64,000 nucleotides of DNA from an uncultured Bizionia sp. (GCA_947496215.1 CANMCF010000001.1:310001-374000), one strand, 5' to 3'. Positions 42,552 through 52,429 are shown, numbered from the stretch's first letter. The notes: a model not told the origin generated them from the sequence alone. A program made the numbers and translations.

Positions 42552-42960
42552 TTTAGTTAGTACAGAATATTAAAATTAAACGAGGAGTAAAACACAAATG
42601 TTCAATGTCCCTAGTAATACAGTTTCTTTAGGAGCTCTATGCATTGTAGGATATTTCACACAATACTACATTGTGGCTATCATTTTTTTTATAAATGGAT
42701 CTTAGTCGTAAATGTCATAATTTTTACAGCGCACCATCTGAATGGAACACTCTTTATGCGACGACGTAGGAGGGAAGTGTAATGTGTGTGTGGAATGAAA
42801 TTTAAAACGTTTAAGCCTTTAATTATCTCAATAATATGATTGACACTTTAAATGTTTTAGAATAAACATCTATAAGAAGCTTAGTATAAGTTTGAACTTT
42901 TAGTATATGAGTTTGGTTGATATTATTGCTATATTAGAGAGCCATTAATCTTTTATAAGT
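42552..42960. other. Intergenic region with dispersed repeat
   Basis: About 410 bp. TAGTAATACAGTTTCTTTAGG (near 42613) matches the long repeat at 53510. The GGATATTTCAC/GTGGCTATCAT part and the complete tail module (42741-42798) follow. The last 160 bp presumably contain the RND operon promoter. No gene was seen. Confidence 0.5.
42741..42798. repeat. Dispersed repeat tail module (copy)
   Basis: AATGGAACACTCTTTATGCG, then ACGACGTAGGAGGGAAGTGT and a GTGTGTGTGGAATG end. It is almost identical to 51982-52039 and similar to 51091-51150 and 54376-54437. Confidence 0.8.
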
Positions 42961-45294
42961 ATGAAAAACACACTTTCATTAACATCCCTCATTTTTTTAT
43001 TTCAATTTAGTTTTGCTCAAGACATAACAATAGGAATATTAACAGACAAAGATTCACCACAAGTTCACCCCTTATTAGAGCAATTAAAAACAGAAATTAG
43101 AGCTGTTGTTGGGCAAGATAAAGAAGTTAAATTTATAAAGTCACTAGAAAACAATTACAATTTAGAAAAGGCGAAAGCGAATTACCAATCCTTAGTAAAT
43201 GGTAATGCAGATATTATCTTGTCTTTTGGTGTAGTAGATAATATTGCGCTGTATCAGCAAAAAACATATGCAAAGCCAACAATTGTTTTTGGATCCATAA
43301 ATTCAGATTTTATTAATCTTCCGCCTGAGCAAAAAACAAGTCAGGTAAATAATATCACTTATATTATTACGCCTTTATCCTATAAAAAGGATTTAGATGC
43401 CTTTAAAACGCTTTACGATTACAAAAACGTTGGAATTATTATAGACGACTATGTAATTAATGCATTGCCATTACAATCGATTTTAGACCCTTATTTTGCT
43501 AAAGAAGGAAAGCAATATAAGTTAATCCCCTTATCAAAAAGAGGAATAGAGACAGCTGATTTAAATGGATTAGATGCAGTTTATCTTACTGGAGGTTTTG
43601 AGCTAAGCGATAATCAATTTAAAGATTTAACATCAGCAATTAACACGAGAAAACTACCATCGTTCTCAGCAAGTAGAATAGCAGACGTCGAGCGTGGTAT
43701 TTTGGCAACCAATCAACCGCAAACAAACTTAGATCAGTTTTTTAGACGCATTGCGTTAAATGTTGAAGCTATTTCTAGCGGAACAAATGCTTCAGAATTA
43801 CCACTGTTTTTAGAGTATAAAAATAAATTAACCATAAACTTTAACATAGCAAAGCAAATTGATTTTCCGTTACGTTATGCTATGTTAGGTTCTGCAGATT
43901 TTATTGGTGGTAATACCGAACCCAATACACAAGGGGCGATGTCTATTTTAGATATTATGAGTGGTGTTTTAGATAGAAACCTCGGTTTGTCATCTGCTAA
44001 AAAAGGTGTTGAATTAACCGAGCAAGATGTTAAAACAGCAAAAAGTGGTTACCTACCAAATGTAACGGCTAGTGTTAATGGGGTGTATTTAGATCCTAGA
44101 GTTGCAGAAATTTCTAACGGGGCAAATCCAGAAATTTCAACTTCTGGAGCTATTGTTGCCGAACAACTTATTTATTCTGAAAGTGCTTCAGCTAACATTG
44201 ATATTCAAGAAGAATTACAGAAAGTACAACAAGCAAACTATAATGCTAGTGAGTTGGATGCTTTACTAAATGCTTCTGTAGCCTACTTTAATGCTTTAAT
44301 ATTAAAGACAAATACAACCATTCAAAATCAAAACTTACAGTTAACAAAACGTAATTTAGAATTAGCAGAGCAAAACTTTGAAGGTGGTGCGTCTGGAAAA
44401 TCAGATGTGTTACGTTTTAGAAGCCAATTAGCCCAAAACACACAAAACCTTATTGATGCAGGTAATCAGTTAAGGCAAGCCTATTTTACTATCAATCAGT
44501 TAATGAACACGTCTATTAATAAAGAGATTGATATTGAGGATGCCATACTTTCCGAAGGAGTTTTTAAAAATTACAAGTATGAAGATTTCTACGATATTTT
44601 GGACAATCCAAAATTGCAACCAGCGCTTATTGAGTTTTTAGTTGAGGAAGCGAAAAAAAATGCGCCGGAACTTAAGAATATAGATTACAACTTAAATGTA
44701 ACAAAGCGTACTTTCAGGTTAAATGATACAGGTCGCTTCATACCTACGGTTGCCTTGCAAGGGCAGTATAATTTAGCCTTGTCTCAATCTGGGAAAGGTT
44801 CAACCATTCCTACAGGTTTTCCAACTGCTCCAGATGGCACTTATAATATTGGTTTGAATGTTTCGTTACCAATTTTCAATCAAAATCAAAGAAATATCAA
44901 CCTACAAACGGCTAAAATTCAAGAAGAGCAATTAGGTTTTGAAAAGGAAAACATTGAGTTGAATATCGAGAAAAATGTCAACGATATTATTCTAGATTTA
45001 ATTAGCCAGATTGCTAATATCGAAATTTCTAAAGTAGCTGAAGGCACTGCAAAAGAGAGTTTAGATTTAACACAAAATTCCTATAAACAAGGTGCAGTGC
45101 CAGTTATTCAACTTATTGATGCGCAAACTAATTATTTACAGGCGCAATTAGGAAGAGCAACTGCAAACTATAACTATTTACTAACATCAATGCAGTTAGA
45201 GCGTGCCATTGGGTATTTCTTTTTAGTACATACCGAAGCCGAAAATCAACAATTCATCCAAAATGTTAACGCTTATATTTTAAGCAAAAACTAA
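42961..45294 (+). CDS. Fusion of ABC-type substrate-binding domain and TolC outer-membrane factor
   Basis: 777 aa with a signal peptide ending FAQ. Residues 20-310 look like a periplasmic binding protein (ITIGILTDKDSPQVHPLLEQL, ADIILSFGVVDNIALYQ, KPTIVFGSINSDF, NVGIIIDDYVI). From about 330 the sequence is a TolC-type outer-membrane factor with long heptad-rich helices (LNLTKRNLELAEQNFEGGASGKSDVLRFRSQLAQNTQNL; TAKESLDLTQNSYKQGAVPVIQLIDAQTNYLQAQ). It opens an RND efflux operon (14 bp before the adaptor gene). The joined binding domain is unusual for an exit duct and may sense or capture substrate in the periplasm. Confidence 0.85.
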   Translation: MKNTLSLTSLIFLFQFSFAQDITIGILTDKDSPQVHPLLEQLKTEIRAVVGQDKEVKFIKSLENNYNLEKAKANYQSLVNGNADIILSFGVVDNIALYQQKTYAKPTIVFGSINSDFINLPPEQKTSQVNNITYIITPLSYKKDLDAFKTLYDYKNVGIIIDDYVINALPLQSILDPYFAKEGKQYKLIPLSKRGIETADLNGLDAVYLTGGFELSDNQFKDLTSAINTRKLPSFSASRIADVERGILATNQPQTNLDQFFRRIALNVEAISSGTNASELPLFLEYKNKLTINFNIAKQIDFPLRYAMLGSADFIGGNTEPNTQGAMSILDIMSGVLDRNLGLSSAKKGVELTEQDVKTAKSGYLPNVTASVNGVYLDPRVAEISNGANPEISTSGAIVAEQLIYSESASANIDIQEELQKVQQANYNASELDALLNASVAYFNALILKTNTTIQNQNLQLTKRNLELAEQNFEGGASGKSDVLRFRSQLAQNTQNLIDAGNQLRQAYFTINQLMNTSINKEIDIEDAILSEGVFKNYKYEDFYDILDNPKLQPALIEFLVEEAKKNAPELKNIDYNLNVTKRTFRLNDTGRFIPTVALQGQYNLALSQSGKGSTIPTGFPTAPDGTYNIGLNVSLPIFNQNQRNINLQTAKIQEEQLGFEKENIELNIEKNVNDIILDLISQIANIEISKVAEGTAKESLDLTQNSYKQGAVPVIQLIDAQTNYLQAQLGRATANYNYLLTSMQLERAIGYFFLVHTEAENQQFIQNVNAYILSKN

Positions 45295-45307
45295 TTCAAC
45301 GACCATT

Positions 45308-46399
45308 ATGAAAATTAGAAACTATGCACTAATCACTATATTAAGTTTAATCTCTTTTGTGTCTTGCAAAGAAGAAGAAAAGGTAAAAGAAACAATATTG
45401 CGACCAGTTAAATTTGCTGTAGTTGGCGATGTAAATACGCAGAAAACAAGAACTTTTAGCGGTGTTGCAAAAGCAGGTGATGAAATTGAATTAAGTTTTA
45501 GAGGTAGTGGTATTGTCACTAAAGTAAATGTTAGTAAAGGTCAACAAGTAAAAAAAGGAGACGTTATCGCAAAGCTAGATAATGTTGAAGCTAGTTTGGC
45601 GTACGAGCAAAGTGTTTCAGCTTTAAAAAGTGCGCAATCTTCAATGAATACTTCTAAATCTAACTTAAATCGTGTGAAGTCCTTATATGAAAAAGGAAGT
45701 AACTCGTTAAGTGATTATGAAAGTGCAAAAAACTCATATCAAACGGCATTAGACCAATATGAATCGGCAAAACGTAATAAAAGTATTCAAGCAACACAAC
45801 TAAGCTATGGTGTGATTAAAGCACCAAAATCTGGATTAATTGCAGATACAGATGGTGGTGTTGGTGAGCGTGTTTCTGCAGGTCACAAATTTGCGATCTT
45901 AAATGCAGGTAAAGAAATGAAAATTGAAGTCGGTTTACCTGAAAACGTTGTCAATAAAGTCACTGTTGGCATGAAAACGAAACTAGAATTTTCCGCTTTA
46001 GGCCAAAAAGAATTAATAGGAACTGTCATAGAGGTAGCACCAATTATAGATGCAGACGCTGCAACATACAAAACATTTATAAGTATGGACACACCTTTAG
46101 AGGCTATTAAACCAGGAATGGCTTCTAGTGTAACTTTTGATTTTTCTGATCCTAATGAAACTGCAGATAAATCATTAGTTATACCAGTAAAAGCAGTAGG
46201 GGAAGATGGAAAAGGCCGTTTCGTGTTTATTATTACAAGTAAAAGTGAAACTACTGGAACTGTAAATAAGCGTTACCTTGAATTAGGTGAACTCACTACA
46301 GATGGTTTTAAAGTAAAAAGCGGATTAGTAAACGGAGATAAAATTGCAACTGCTGGTTTACAGACGCTACTTGACGGTCAAGATGTAAGATTAAAATAA
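45308..46399 (+). CDS. RND efflux periplasmic adaptor (HlyD/membrane fusion protein), lipoprotein
   Basis: 363 aa with a lipobox in SFVSC (about Cys21). Layout: lipoyl half (GSGIVTKVNVSKGQQVKKGDVIAKLDN), an alpha-hairpin coiled coil (about 95-160: SYESALKSAQSSMNTSKSNLNR-like), second lipoyl half (GVIKAPKSGLIADTDGGVGERVSAGHKFAIL) and beta-barrel/membrane-proximal domains. It connects the inner-membrane pump to the TolC-type protein encoded upstream. Genes either side are 13 and 24 bp away. Confidence 0.92.
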   Translation: MKIRNYALITILSLISFVSCKEEEKVKETILRPVKFAVVGDVNTQKTRTFSGVAKAGDEIELSFRGSGIVTKVNVSKGQQVKKGDVIAKLDNVEASLAYEQSVSALKSAQSSMNTSKSNLNRVKSLYEKGSNSLSDYESAKNSYQTALDQYESAKRNKSIQATQLSYGVIKAPKSGLIADTDGGVGERVSAGHKFAILNAGKEMKIEVGLPENVVNKVTVGMKTKLEFSALGQKELIGTVIEVAPIIDADAATYKTFISMDTPLEAIKPGMASSVTFDFSDPNETADKSLVIPVKAVGEDGKGRFVFIITSKSETTGTVNKRYLELGELTTDGFKVKSGLVNGDKIATAGLQTLLDGQDVRLK

Positions 46400-46423
46400 T
46401 AACTGCTAACCAAAAAATCGAGT

Positions 46424-49400
46424 ATGAATCTTACCGAATTTTCAATAAATCGCAATCGTGTTGTTTTAAGTATTCTAGCTGTAGTTATGGTTATGGGAGC
46501 CATTTTTTACGCGTCACTATCTAGAGATAGCATGCCTCCATATACCATTAGAGTCGCTTCTATTGTGTCTTCATTTCCTGGAGCAAGTCCAGAACGTGTA
46601 GAAGAGTTAGTAAGTGATAAAATTGAAAAAATAGCACAAGAATTACCAGAACTAAAAGTGGTAAAAAGCACGTCACGTACAGGATTGTCCGTAGTCAATG
46701 TAGAATTGAAAATGGAAGTTACACCTGAAGAATTACAGCCAGTTTGGGATCGTTTACGGCGTAAGTTAAGCTCAGTACAAGGCTTACCCAATAATGTACA
46801 TCCACAGCTAAAAGATGATGGCATTGGTGAAGTTTTTGGTATTGCAATAGGTTTGATTTCTGATGGATTTGCCTATACTGAAATGAAAGATTACGCAGAT
46901 GATTTAAGAGACGATTTAATTAAATTAGAAGATGCTGCAAAGGTAGAATTGAATGGTGAACAGGCAGAACGTGTTTTTGTAGAGTTTGAAAATACCAGAT
47001 TGAAAACCTATGGTTTAACAGCCAATAAGTTGCAAAATATTATTTCAGGAACCAATATTCTAAGCTCTGGAGGAACGATTAATGTAGAAGTAGAGCGTAT
47101 TATCTTAGAACCAACAGGAAACTTTAATGATGTAGAATCTATACGTGAAATGTTGATTCCAGTTGGTCAAAACGGACAAGTAGTAGCATTAAAAGATATT
47201 ACTACCATTAAAAAAGGATACATTAATCCACCAACACAAAAAGTACGTATTAATGGTAAAGATGCTGTTTCATTACATGTATCGCTTAAAAAAGGAGCAA
47301 ACATCATCAAACTAGGAGAGGAGATTGATGTTGTTTTAGCAGAATGGAAAGACAAGTTGCCAGTTGGTTTAGAAGTCTCTCGTTTAGCATCTATTGATCG
47401 CTATATCGATTTAAAAATTAGTGATTTTATTGGTAATTTACTACAAGCAATAGCCATTGTATTGGCAGTGATGTTATTTTTTTTGGGAATAAGAACAGGT
47501 CTTGTAATTGCAAGTTTAATTCCAATTGTGACCATTACGACATTAATGATTATGGGATTAATTGATGTTGGATTGAATCAAATTTCTTTAGCAGCATTAA
47601 TTATGGCGTTAGGTATGATGGTTGATAACGCCATTGTGGTTGCCGAATCTGTTATGGTAAAAATGGAGGCTGGTATTCCTGTTAAAAAAGCTGCGATAGA
47701 TTCCTGTTCAGAATTGTTTACGCCATTATTGATTTCAACACTAACAACATCTGCAGCGTTTTTAGCCTTCTTTATGGCAGAATCTATAATGGGTGATATT
47801 ATGGGACCAATTTTCGTAGTAATTACCATCGCATTATTGTCATCTTGGGTAATTGCTTTAAGTGTTATTACGTTATTCTGTGTGTTTTTCTTAAAAGTAA
47901 AACCAAAAGAAGAAGGTAAAGTGAGCTTTTTAGACAAACTCATTAATGATTTGAAAAACAAGTATAAAGATCTTATTCTACTAGCTTTATCGTGGAAAAA
48001 ATCAGTTTTAGCATTAATTGTTTTTATGTTCTTTTTATCCATTTATGGTTTCGGATTCTTAAGTTTTGTGTTTTTTCCAGATAGTGACCGTAATATGATT
48101 ACTGTAGATGTAAACTTACCTGAAGGCACTAACATTGAAAGTACTACAACAATTGTTAAATCACTTGAAAGCTTTATACAAACAGAGTTAAAAGTAGCGG
48201 ATGGCAAACCAGATGGTATTTTAGATTGGTCAGCTTATATAGGCGAAGGACCTTCAGGCTATGATTTAGGATATAACGCAGATGAAGCTAATTCAAACTA
48301 TGCGCACATTTTAATAAACACATCTTCCTTCTTGGTGAATAACCTAATGGTTGAAAAATTAGATGCTTTTGGTTTTGAAAATTTTCCGAATGCAGATATT
48401 AAAGTAGGATTACTTGGTTCTGGTGGTGGTGGGACACCAGTAGAAATTGAAGTTTCTGGAGACGATCCAGATAAATTAGCAAGTATAGCTGAAGCTATTA
48501 AAGCACAGTTGTTTACTATTTCTGGAACAAAAAACATTAAAGATGATTGGGGGCCTAAAGGCAAGAAATTTGTTATAGACATAGACCCAAACAAAGCGCA
48601 AACTGCTGGTGTAACGAATCAAGATATTGCGACTTCACTACAAACTGTTTTAGATGGTTTTCAAGCAGGAGAATATAGAGAAGGAGATAAATCTATCCCT
48701 ATTGTAATGAAGAGCAACCAAAGTAAGCAACAATCATTATCGTCTTTAGAAACCTTAAACATATATGCACAAAGTTCAGGTAAAAGCGTGCCTTTATTAC
48801 AAGTAGCTTCAATTGTTCCAAAATGGCAATACTCTAAGATTAAGCGTGTAGATTTGACACGAACAATTAAAGTGTCAAGTGAATTAACAACGACTGGAAA
48901 TGCTTCAGAAGTAACGCAAGCCATTACACCTTGGATAGAAGAACAAAAAGAAATTTGGGGAAAAGGTTATAGTTACGAATTAGGAGGAGATGCTAAAAGT
49001 TCAGCAGAAAATATGGGAGCAGTTGCAAAGTATTTGCCACTTTCAGCTTTTATTATTGTTATGCTTCTAATTATTCAGTTTAACTCATTTAGAAAAATGA
49101 TAATGATTGTTTGTACAATTCCTCTTGGTGTTATCGGTATGGTTTTAGGCTTATTACTATTTGGTGTACCATTTGGTTTCATGGCGTTTTTAGGTGTTAT
49201 TTCATTAGCTGGAATTGTAATTAACAATGCAATCGTATTAGTAGATAGAATTGAGATTGAAGAAAACGAAGTAAAAAGAAAACCACAAGATGCTATTATC
49301 GCTGCTTGTTTACAACGTTTTAGACCTATTCTATTAGCAACATTCACAACAGTATTAGGTTTAGTGCCACTTTACTTAGGTGGAGGCGAAATGTGGGAGC

Positions 49401-49534
49401 CAATGGCTGTTACCATTATGATTGGTTTATTATTTGGAACCGTAATTACACTATTGTTTATTCCTGCTTTTTATAGTGTAATGTACAAGGTCGATTACAA
49501 AGGATATGAATTTAACGAAGAGTTATTAGACTAA
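46424..49534 (+). CDS. RND-family efflux transporter permease
   Basis: 1036 aa, the standard length for hydrophobe/amphiphile exporters. It has an N-terminal membrane helix, then a large periplasmic loop (FPGASPERVEELVSDKIE). TM segments 2-6 include GMMVDNAIVVAESVM, which carries the proton-relay Asp motif. A second large loop follows, and a C-terminal set contains GIVINNAIVLVDRIE (Asn in place of the Asp) and FTTVLGLVPLYLGGG. It forms the proton-driven inner-membrane pump of the tripartite system with the two preceding genes. The substrate is unknown. Confidence 0.94.
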   Translation: MNLTEFSINRNRVVLSILAVVMVMGAIFYASLSRDSMPPYTIRVASIVSSFPGASPERVEELVSDKIEKIAQELPELKVVKSTSRTGLSVVNVELKMEVTPEELQPVWDRLRRKLSSVQGLPNNVHPQLKDDGIGEVFGIAIGLISDGFAYTEMKDYADDLRDDLIKLEDAAKVELNGEQAERVFVEFENTRLKTYGLTANKLQNIISGTNILSSGGTINVEVERIILEPTGNFNDVESIREMLIPVGQNGQVVALKDITTIKKGYINPPTQKVRINGKDAVSLHVSLKKGANIIKLGEEIDVVLAEWKDKLPVGLEVSRLASIDRYIDLKISDFIGNLLQAIAIVLAVMLFFLGIRTGLVIASLIPIVTITTLMIMGLIDVGLNQISLAALIMALGMMVDNAIVVAESVMVKMEAGIPVKKAAIDSCSELFTPLLISTLTTSAAFLAFFMAESIMGDIMGPIFVVITIALLSSWVIALSVITLFCVFFLKVKPKEEGKVSFLDKLINDLKNKYKDLILLALSWKKSVLALIVFMFFLSIYGFGFLSFVFFPDSDRNMITVDVNLPEGTNIESTTTIVKSLESFIQTELKVADGKPDGILDWSAYIGEGPSGYDLGYNADEANSNYAHILINTSSFLVNNLMVEKLDAFGFENFPNADIKVGLLGSGGGGTPVEIEVSGDDPDKLASIAEAIKAQLFTISGTKNIKDDWGPKGKKFVIDIDPNKAQTAGVTNQDIATSLQTVLDGFQAGEYREGDKSIPIVMKSNQSKQQSLSSLETLNIYAQSSGKSVPLLQVASIVPKWQYSKIKRVDLTRTIKVSSELTTTGNASEVTQAITPWIEEQKEIWGKGYSYELGGDAKSSAENMGAVAKYLPLSAFIIVMLLIIQFNSFRKMIMIVCTIPLGVIGMVLGLLLFGVPFGFMAFLGVISLAGIVINNAIVLVDRIEIEENEVKRKPQDAIIAACLQRFRPILLATFTTVLGLVPLYLGGGEMWEPMAVTIMIGLLFGTVITLLFIPAFYSVMYKVDYKGYEFNEELLD

Positions 49535-49536
49535 GA

Positions 49537-50199
49537 ATGCTAGAGAAATTATTTCCATATCGGTTTGAAGTTTTCTTTTTTAGCCAGATAGCTATACTAT
49601 TTGGTTCGCTTGTATTTCCTATAACTTTCTTTGAAACATTTTTGTCGCCAATACTTTTTTTGATTAATCTATTTGTAGGAATTGCATTGTTATCAAAGCA
49701 GAAAAAAACAATGTGGTTTTTAGTCGCTTTACTTGTAATAAGCGCAGTATTACTTGGTTCGGAATTTATAAAAATTATTGATGAATCTTCAGTTGGACTT
49801 ATTAAAATGCTTACGTATTTTTTGTTTTACATTGTGGTAACAATAGAAATTATAAAACAAGTTTGGCAAGCTAAAAAAATAAATAAAAACGTCATTTTCG
49901 GATTGATAAGTGGCTATATTTCATTGGGATTAATTGGTTTTTTTATATGTTTAAGTATTGAAATGGCTTTTCCTAATTCGTTCTCGGGCTTAATTGAAGG
50001 TATTTCAATTACGGAAAATTTAATGTATTACAGTTACATCACATTATTAACTATAGGATATGGAGACATTTTGCCTGTTAGCGCTTTAGCACACAAGGCA
50101 GCTATTTTAATAGGTTTAATGGGACAAATATATTTGGTAGTATTAACCGCAATTGTGGTAGGTAAGTATATAAATCAAACAACAATTAAAAATGAATAA
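49537..50199 (+). CDS. Ion channel family protein with K+ selectivity filter
   Basis: 220 aa with about six hydrophobic segments. The last pair brackets the pore loop YYSYITLLTIGYGDILPVS, whose TIGYGD is the K+ channel filter. The four earlier helices look like an attached membrane domain of unknown role rather than a charged voltage sensor. It starts 2 bp after the RND permease stop, so it is co-transcribed and overlaps the PsiE-like gene by 8 bp. It may balance membrane potential during proton-driven efflux; this is inference from the operon. Confidence 0.82.
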   Translation: MLEKLFPYRFEVFFFSQIAILFGSLVFPITFFETFLSPILFLINLFVGIALLSKQKKTMWFLVALLVISAVLLGSEFIKIIDESSVGLIKMLTYFLFYIVVTIEIIKQVWQAKKINKNVIFGLISGYISLGLIGFFICLSIEMAFPNSFSGLIEGISITENLMYYSYITLLTIGYGDILPVSALAHKAAILIGLMGQIYLVVLTAIVVGKYINQTTIKNE

Positions 50200-50638
50200 A
50201 ATTGATAAAAGAATTTTAAATATAGTAGAGAAAATAGAGAAAGTAATTATAGTTGTTTTATTATTCTCTTTACTGTTAGTTGTTATTTATACAGCTATCG
50301 TTTTCCTTGGTTTACTTTTTGGAGGCATACTAAGTGGTATAGAAAACTCTTTCGCTAGTGACAATAATATTTTGCAGCATCTTCATTCTGTCTTTGGAGG
50401 CTTTTTATCAGTACTTATTGGCATAGAGTTACTACATACTATTAAAATGTATTTAAAGGAAGATGTGGTACACGTTGAAATCGTTTTATTAGTTGCCTTA
50501 ATTGGCGTGTCAAGACACGTTATTGATTTGGATATAACGCATTTAAAACCAATGACACTTTTTGGAATTAGTTCATTAATAATAGTACTTTCAGGAGGTT
50601 ATTATTTAATAAAAAAGGGAATGAGACAGAAGAAATAA
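50192..50638 (+). CDS. PsiE-like phosphate-starvation-inducible membrane protein
   Basis: 148 aa with four membrane segments. It has the PsiE-type block LHSVFGGFLSVLIGIELLHTIKMYLKEDVVHVEIVLLVALIGVSRHVIDLD. It overlaps the ion channel gene by 8 bp and ends the RND operon. The function of PsiE proteins is not known beyond phosphate or carbon-starvation induction in E. coli; here its position suggests a membrane accessory to the operon. Confidence 0.8.
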   Translation: MNKIDKRILNIVEKIEKVIIVVLLFSLLLVVIYTAIVFLGLLFGGILSGIENSFASDNNILQHLHSVFGGFLSVLIGIELLHTIKMYLKEDVVHVEIVLLVALIGVSRHVIDLDITHLKPMTLFGISSLIIVLSGGYYLIKKGMRQKK

Positions 50639-50669
50639 ATACCATTGCTATGCGTATTCAGGTCTTTTT

Positions 50670-50698
50670 CGTTTTTGAGTATTCTAAGCTCAAAAACG
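50670..50698 (+). terminator. Inverted repeat at the end of the RND operon
   Basis: Perfect 10-bp arms CGTTTTTGAG (50670-50679) and CTCAAAAACG (50689-50698), 31 bp after the PsiE stop. Only a short T-run (TTTCATTAATT) follows, so termination efficiency is uncertain. A second small hairpin AAAACTAC/GTAGTTTT lies at 50746-50765. Confidence 0.55.
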
Positions 50699-50910
50699 TT
50701 TCATTAATTCCAAAGTAGAACCTCATATTTTAGGAATTAAATAGAAAAACTACGTTGGTAGTTTTGAGAATAAAAAAATCTCCTATTTAAGGAGGTGGAG
50801 GGAAATTTGCAATATCAAACTCTAGCCAAAAGAACCAAATAGCGTGTAAATAAACTTTTGCCTTAGAATATAAAGTATTATAATGTTTTAAAAACTCTGC
50901 GAAACAAACC

Positions 50911-50996
50911 GCTTATTAGTTTAATGACCCAAGTTCCAATTATTCTATTGAAAACAAATGCTTTTGGGATATTTCAATAATATAGAATTATAGCTA
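50911..50996. repeat. Dispersed repeat, TTTAATGACCCAAGT module (copy 2)
   Basis: Near-identical to 39296-39386 over its length (GCTTATTAGTTTAATGACC, AAAACAAATGC, TGGGATAT, GAATTATAGCTA). Confidence 0.78.
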
Positions 50997-51090
50997 CACA
51001 TCTAAATTATTCTAACGAAGACACAATTAGCTTGTACATAATTACTACTTTTTCTTATTTTTTTATTCTCAAATGTTTATCTACACTGTT

Positions 51091-51150
51091 AATGGAACAC
51101 TCTTTTTACGAAACGACGATAGGAGAGTAGTGGAATGTGTGTGGAATGGG
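51091..51150. repeat. Dispersed repeat tail module (copy)
   Basis: AATGGAACACTCTTTTTACG, then ACGACGATAGGAGAGTAGTG and GTGTGTGGAATGGG. It follows a CTCAAATGTTTAT stretch equivalent to that preceding the copies at 41403 and 54331. Confidence 0.78.
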
Positions 51151-51252
51151 AATAATCACTAAATACATAAAATAAGACTCTATAGTTTTGTGATATTCAA
51201 TCTAATAGATTAAATTGCATCAATAGTATGATTATTTAAACAAAAAAAAGAA

Positions 51253-51510
51253 ATGTCAACAATTAGAAAAACAATAACATTTACAGAAAAACAAGATGAG
51301 TGGATAAAATCACGAATTACAATTGGGGAATTCACCAATGATAGCGAATATCTTCGCGATTTAGTAAGACGAGATCAAGCAAAAAACGCTAAATTCTCAG
51401 CACTTAAAGCAGCCATAACAGAAGGTATGGATAGTGGTATTAGTGATAAATCTGTTCCAGATATTATGAAAGAAGTTGAAGAGCGTATGCAAGCAGATGG
51501 GCGTTTATAA
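51253..51510 (+). CDS. parD: ParD-type ribbon-helix-helix antitoxin
   Basis: 85 aa. The N-terminal RHH (TIRKTITFTEKQDEWIKSRITIGEFTNDSEYLRDLVRRDQ) is typical of ParD. The C-terminal part (DSGISDKSVPDIMKEVEERM) would wrap around the toxin. It overlaps the toxin gene by 14 bp. ParD neutralises ParE and represses the operon. The pair is bounded on both sides by copies of the dispersed repeat and may stabilise this accessory region. Confidence 0.9.
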   Translation: MSTIRKTITFTEKQDEWIKSRITIGEFTNDSEYLRDLVRRDQAKNAKFSALKAAITEGMDSGISDKSVPDIMKEVEERMQADGRL

Positions 51511-51787
51511 AGTATCCAAAAAAGCAGAAATTGATTTATCCAGGATGTATGAATACGGAATTGAAACATTTGGATTAAAACAAGCAAAAGGATATTTGTT
51601 AGGTATTCACAATCTTTTTCAAATATTAGCGAATAACACAAATCTTGGACGAGATGCATCAGAGTTTGCATTTTCACTAAAACGATTTTCTTATAAATCT
51701 CACACTATTTTTTATTTAACTACAGATATTGGCATTTTGATTATTCGTGTATTAAACCAAAGTATGGATTATGATAATAATTTATAG
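51497..51787 (+). CDS. parE: ParE/RelE-superfamily toxin
   Basis: 96 aa from ATG 51497, which gives MGVYKVSKKAEIDLSRMYEYGIETFG, the family N-terminus; a start at 51476 would add seven residues deep in parD. Conserved features include QAKGYLLGIHNLFQILANN, LGRDASEF and a C-terminal FYLTTDIGILIIRVLNQSMD. ParE toxins poison DNA gyrase. It is co-translated with the antitoxin through a 14-bp overlap. Confidence 0.88.
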   Translation: MGVYKVSKKAEIDLSRMYEYGIETFGLKQAKGYLLGIHNLFQILANNTNLGRDASEFAFSLKRFSYKSHTIFYLTTDIGILIIRVLNQSMDYDNNL

Positions 51788-51981
51788 TTAGAGTTTTTAT
51801 ATACGAGATTACAATAAAACCAACGTTTCTAATGTTACAAAGACATTTTACATAATGACTAATTATAATATTAAAAAGTATTATAATGTTCTGCGTTATG
51901 TTACTTTGCTTGGGTAAAGCAAAGTTATATTGCAATAATTTTCTTCAAAAAAATCTTTTCTAAAAGTTTCTTCTACGATTG

Positions 51982-52039
51982 TAATGGAACACTTTTTACA
52001 CGACGACGTAGGAGGGAAGTGTAATGTGTGTGGAATGGA
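51982..52039. repeat. Dispersed repeat tail module (copy)
   Basis: TAATGGAACACTTTTTACAC, then CGACGACGTAGGAGGGAAGT and a GTGTGTGGAATGG end. This is the best match to 42741-42798. Confidence 0.8.
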
Positions 52040-52429
52040 TTAGTATGCCAAAATGCTATTAGACTGTCATTTAATGATTTTCTAACACTTTTTGTCAGTA
52101 AATATTTAGTAAAAACGCATAAAAAATGCCATAATGTCTTAAACAAGACATTTGGCACGAATTTTGTATTAAATTCAGCTATTGTTTGTTACAATTAAAA
52201 CAATTAAATATTTCTAATTCTAGAGGCTTAGGACCTTTATTTATTAGTGATTTATAAGTTTTAAAAGTTTATTTTAAAGATAATTTTCGACGTTATCAGT
52301 GAGCAAATATAAAAATAAATTGTTAATAACAATGTTAAAATAAATATAAATTAAAAATATCATATCCTAGAAAGTAAATTTTAAAATATCGAGAAACATA
52401 AAAAAGCAATAAGTGCTTTTATTAAATAA

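Larger units (their letters stand above)
50639..51252. other. Intergenic region dominated by repeats
   Basis: About 610 bp with the terminator-like inverted repeat (50670), a second hairpin (50746), the TTTAATGACCCAAGT module (50911-50996) and the tail module (51091-51150). The final 100 bp should include the parDE promoter. No gene was seen. Confidence 0.5.

Noticed and set aside
47578-48042. 154-codon leftward frame within the RND permease
   Set aside because: It is antisense to a conserved membrane region of the pump and is Lys/Ile/Asn-biased, as expected for a shadow of hydrophobic codons.
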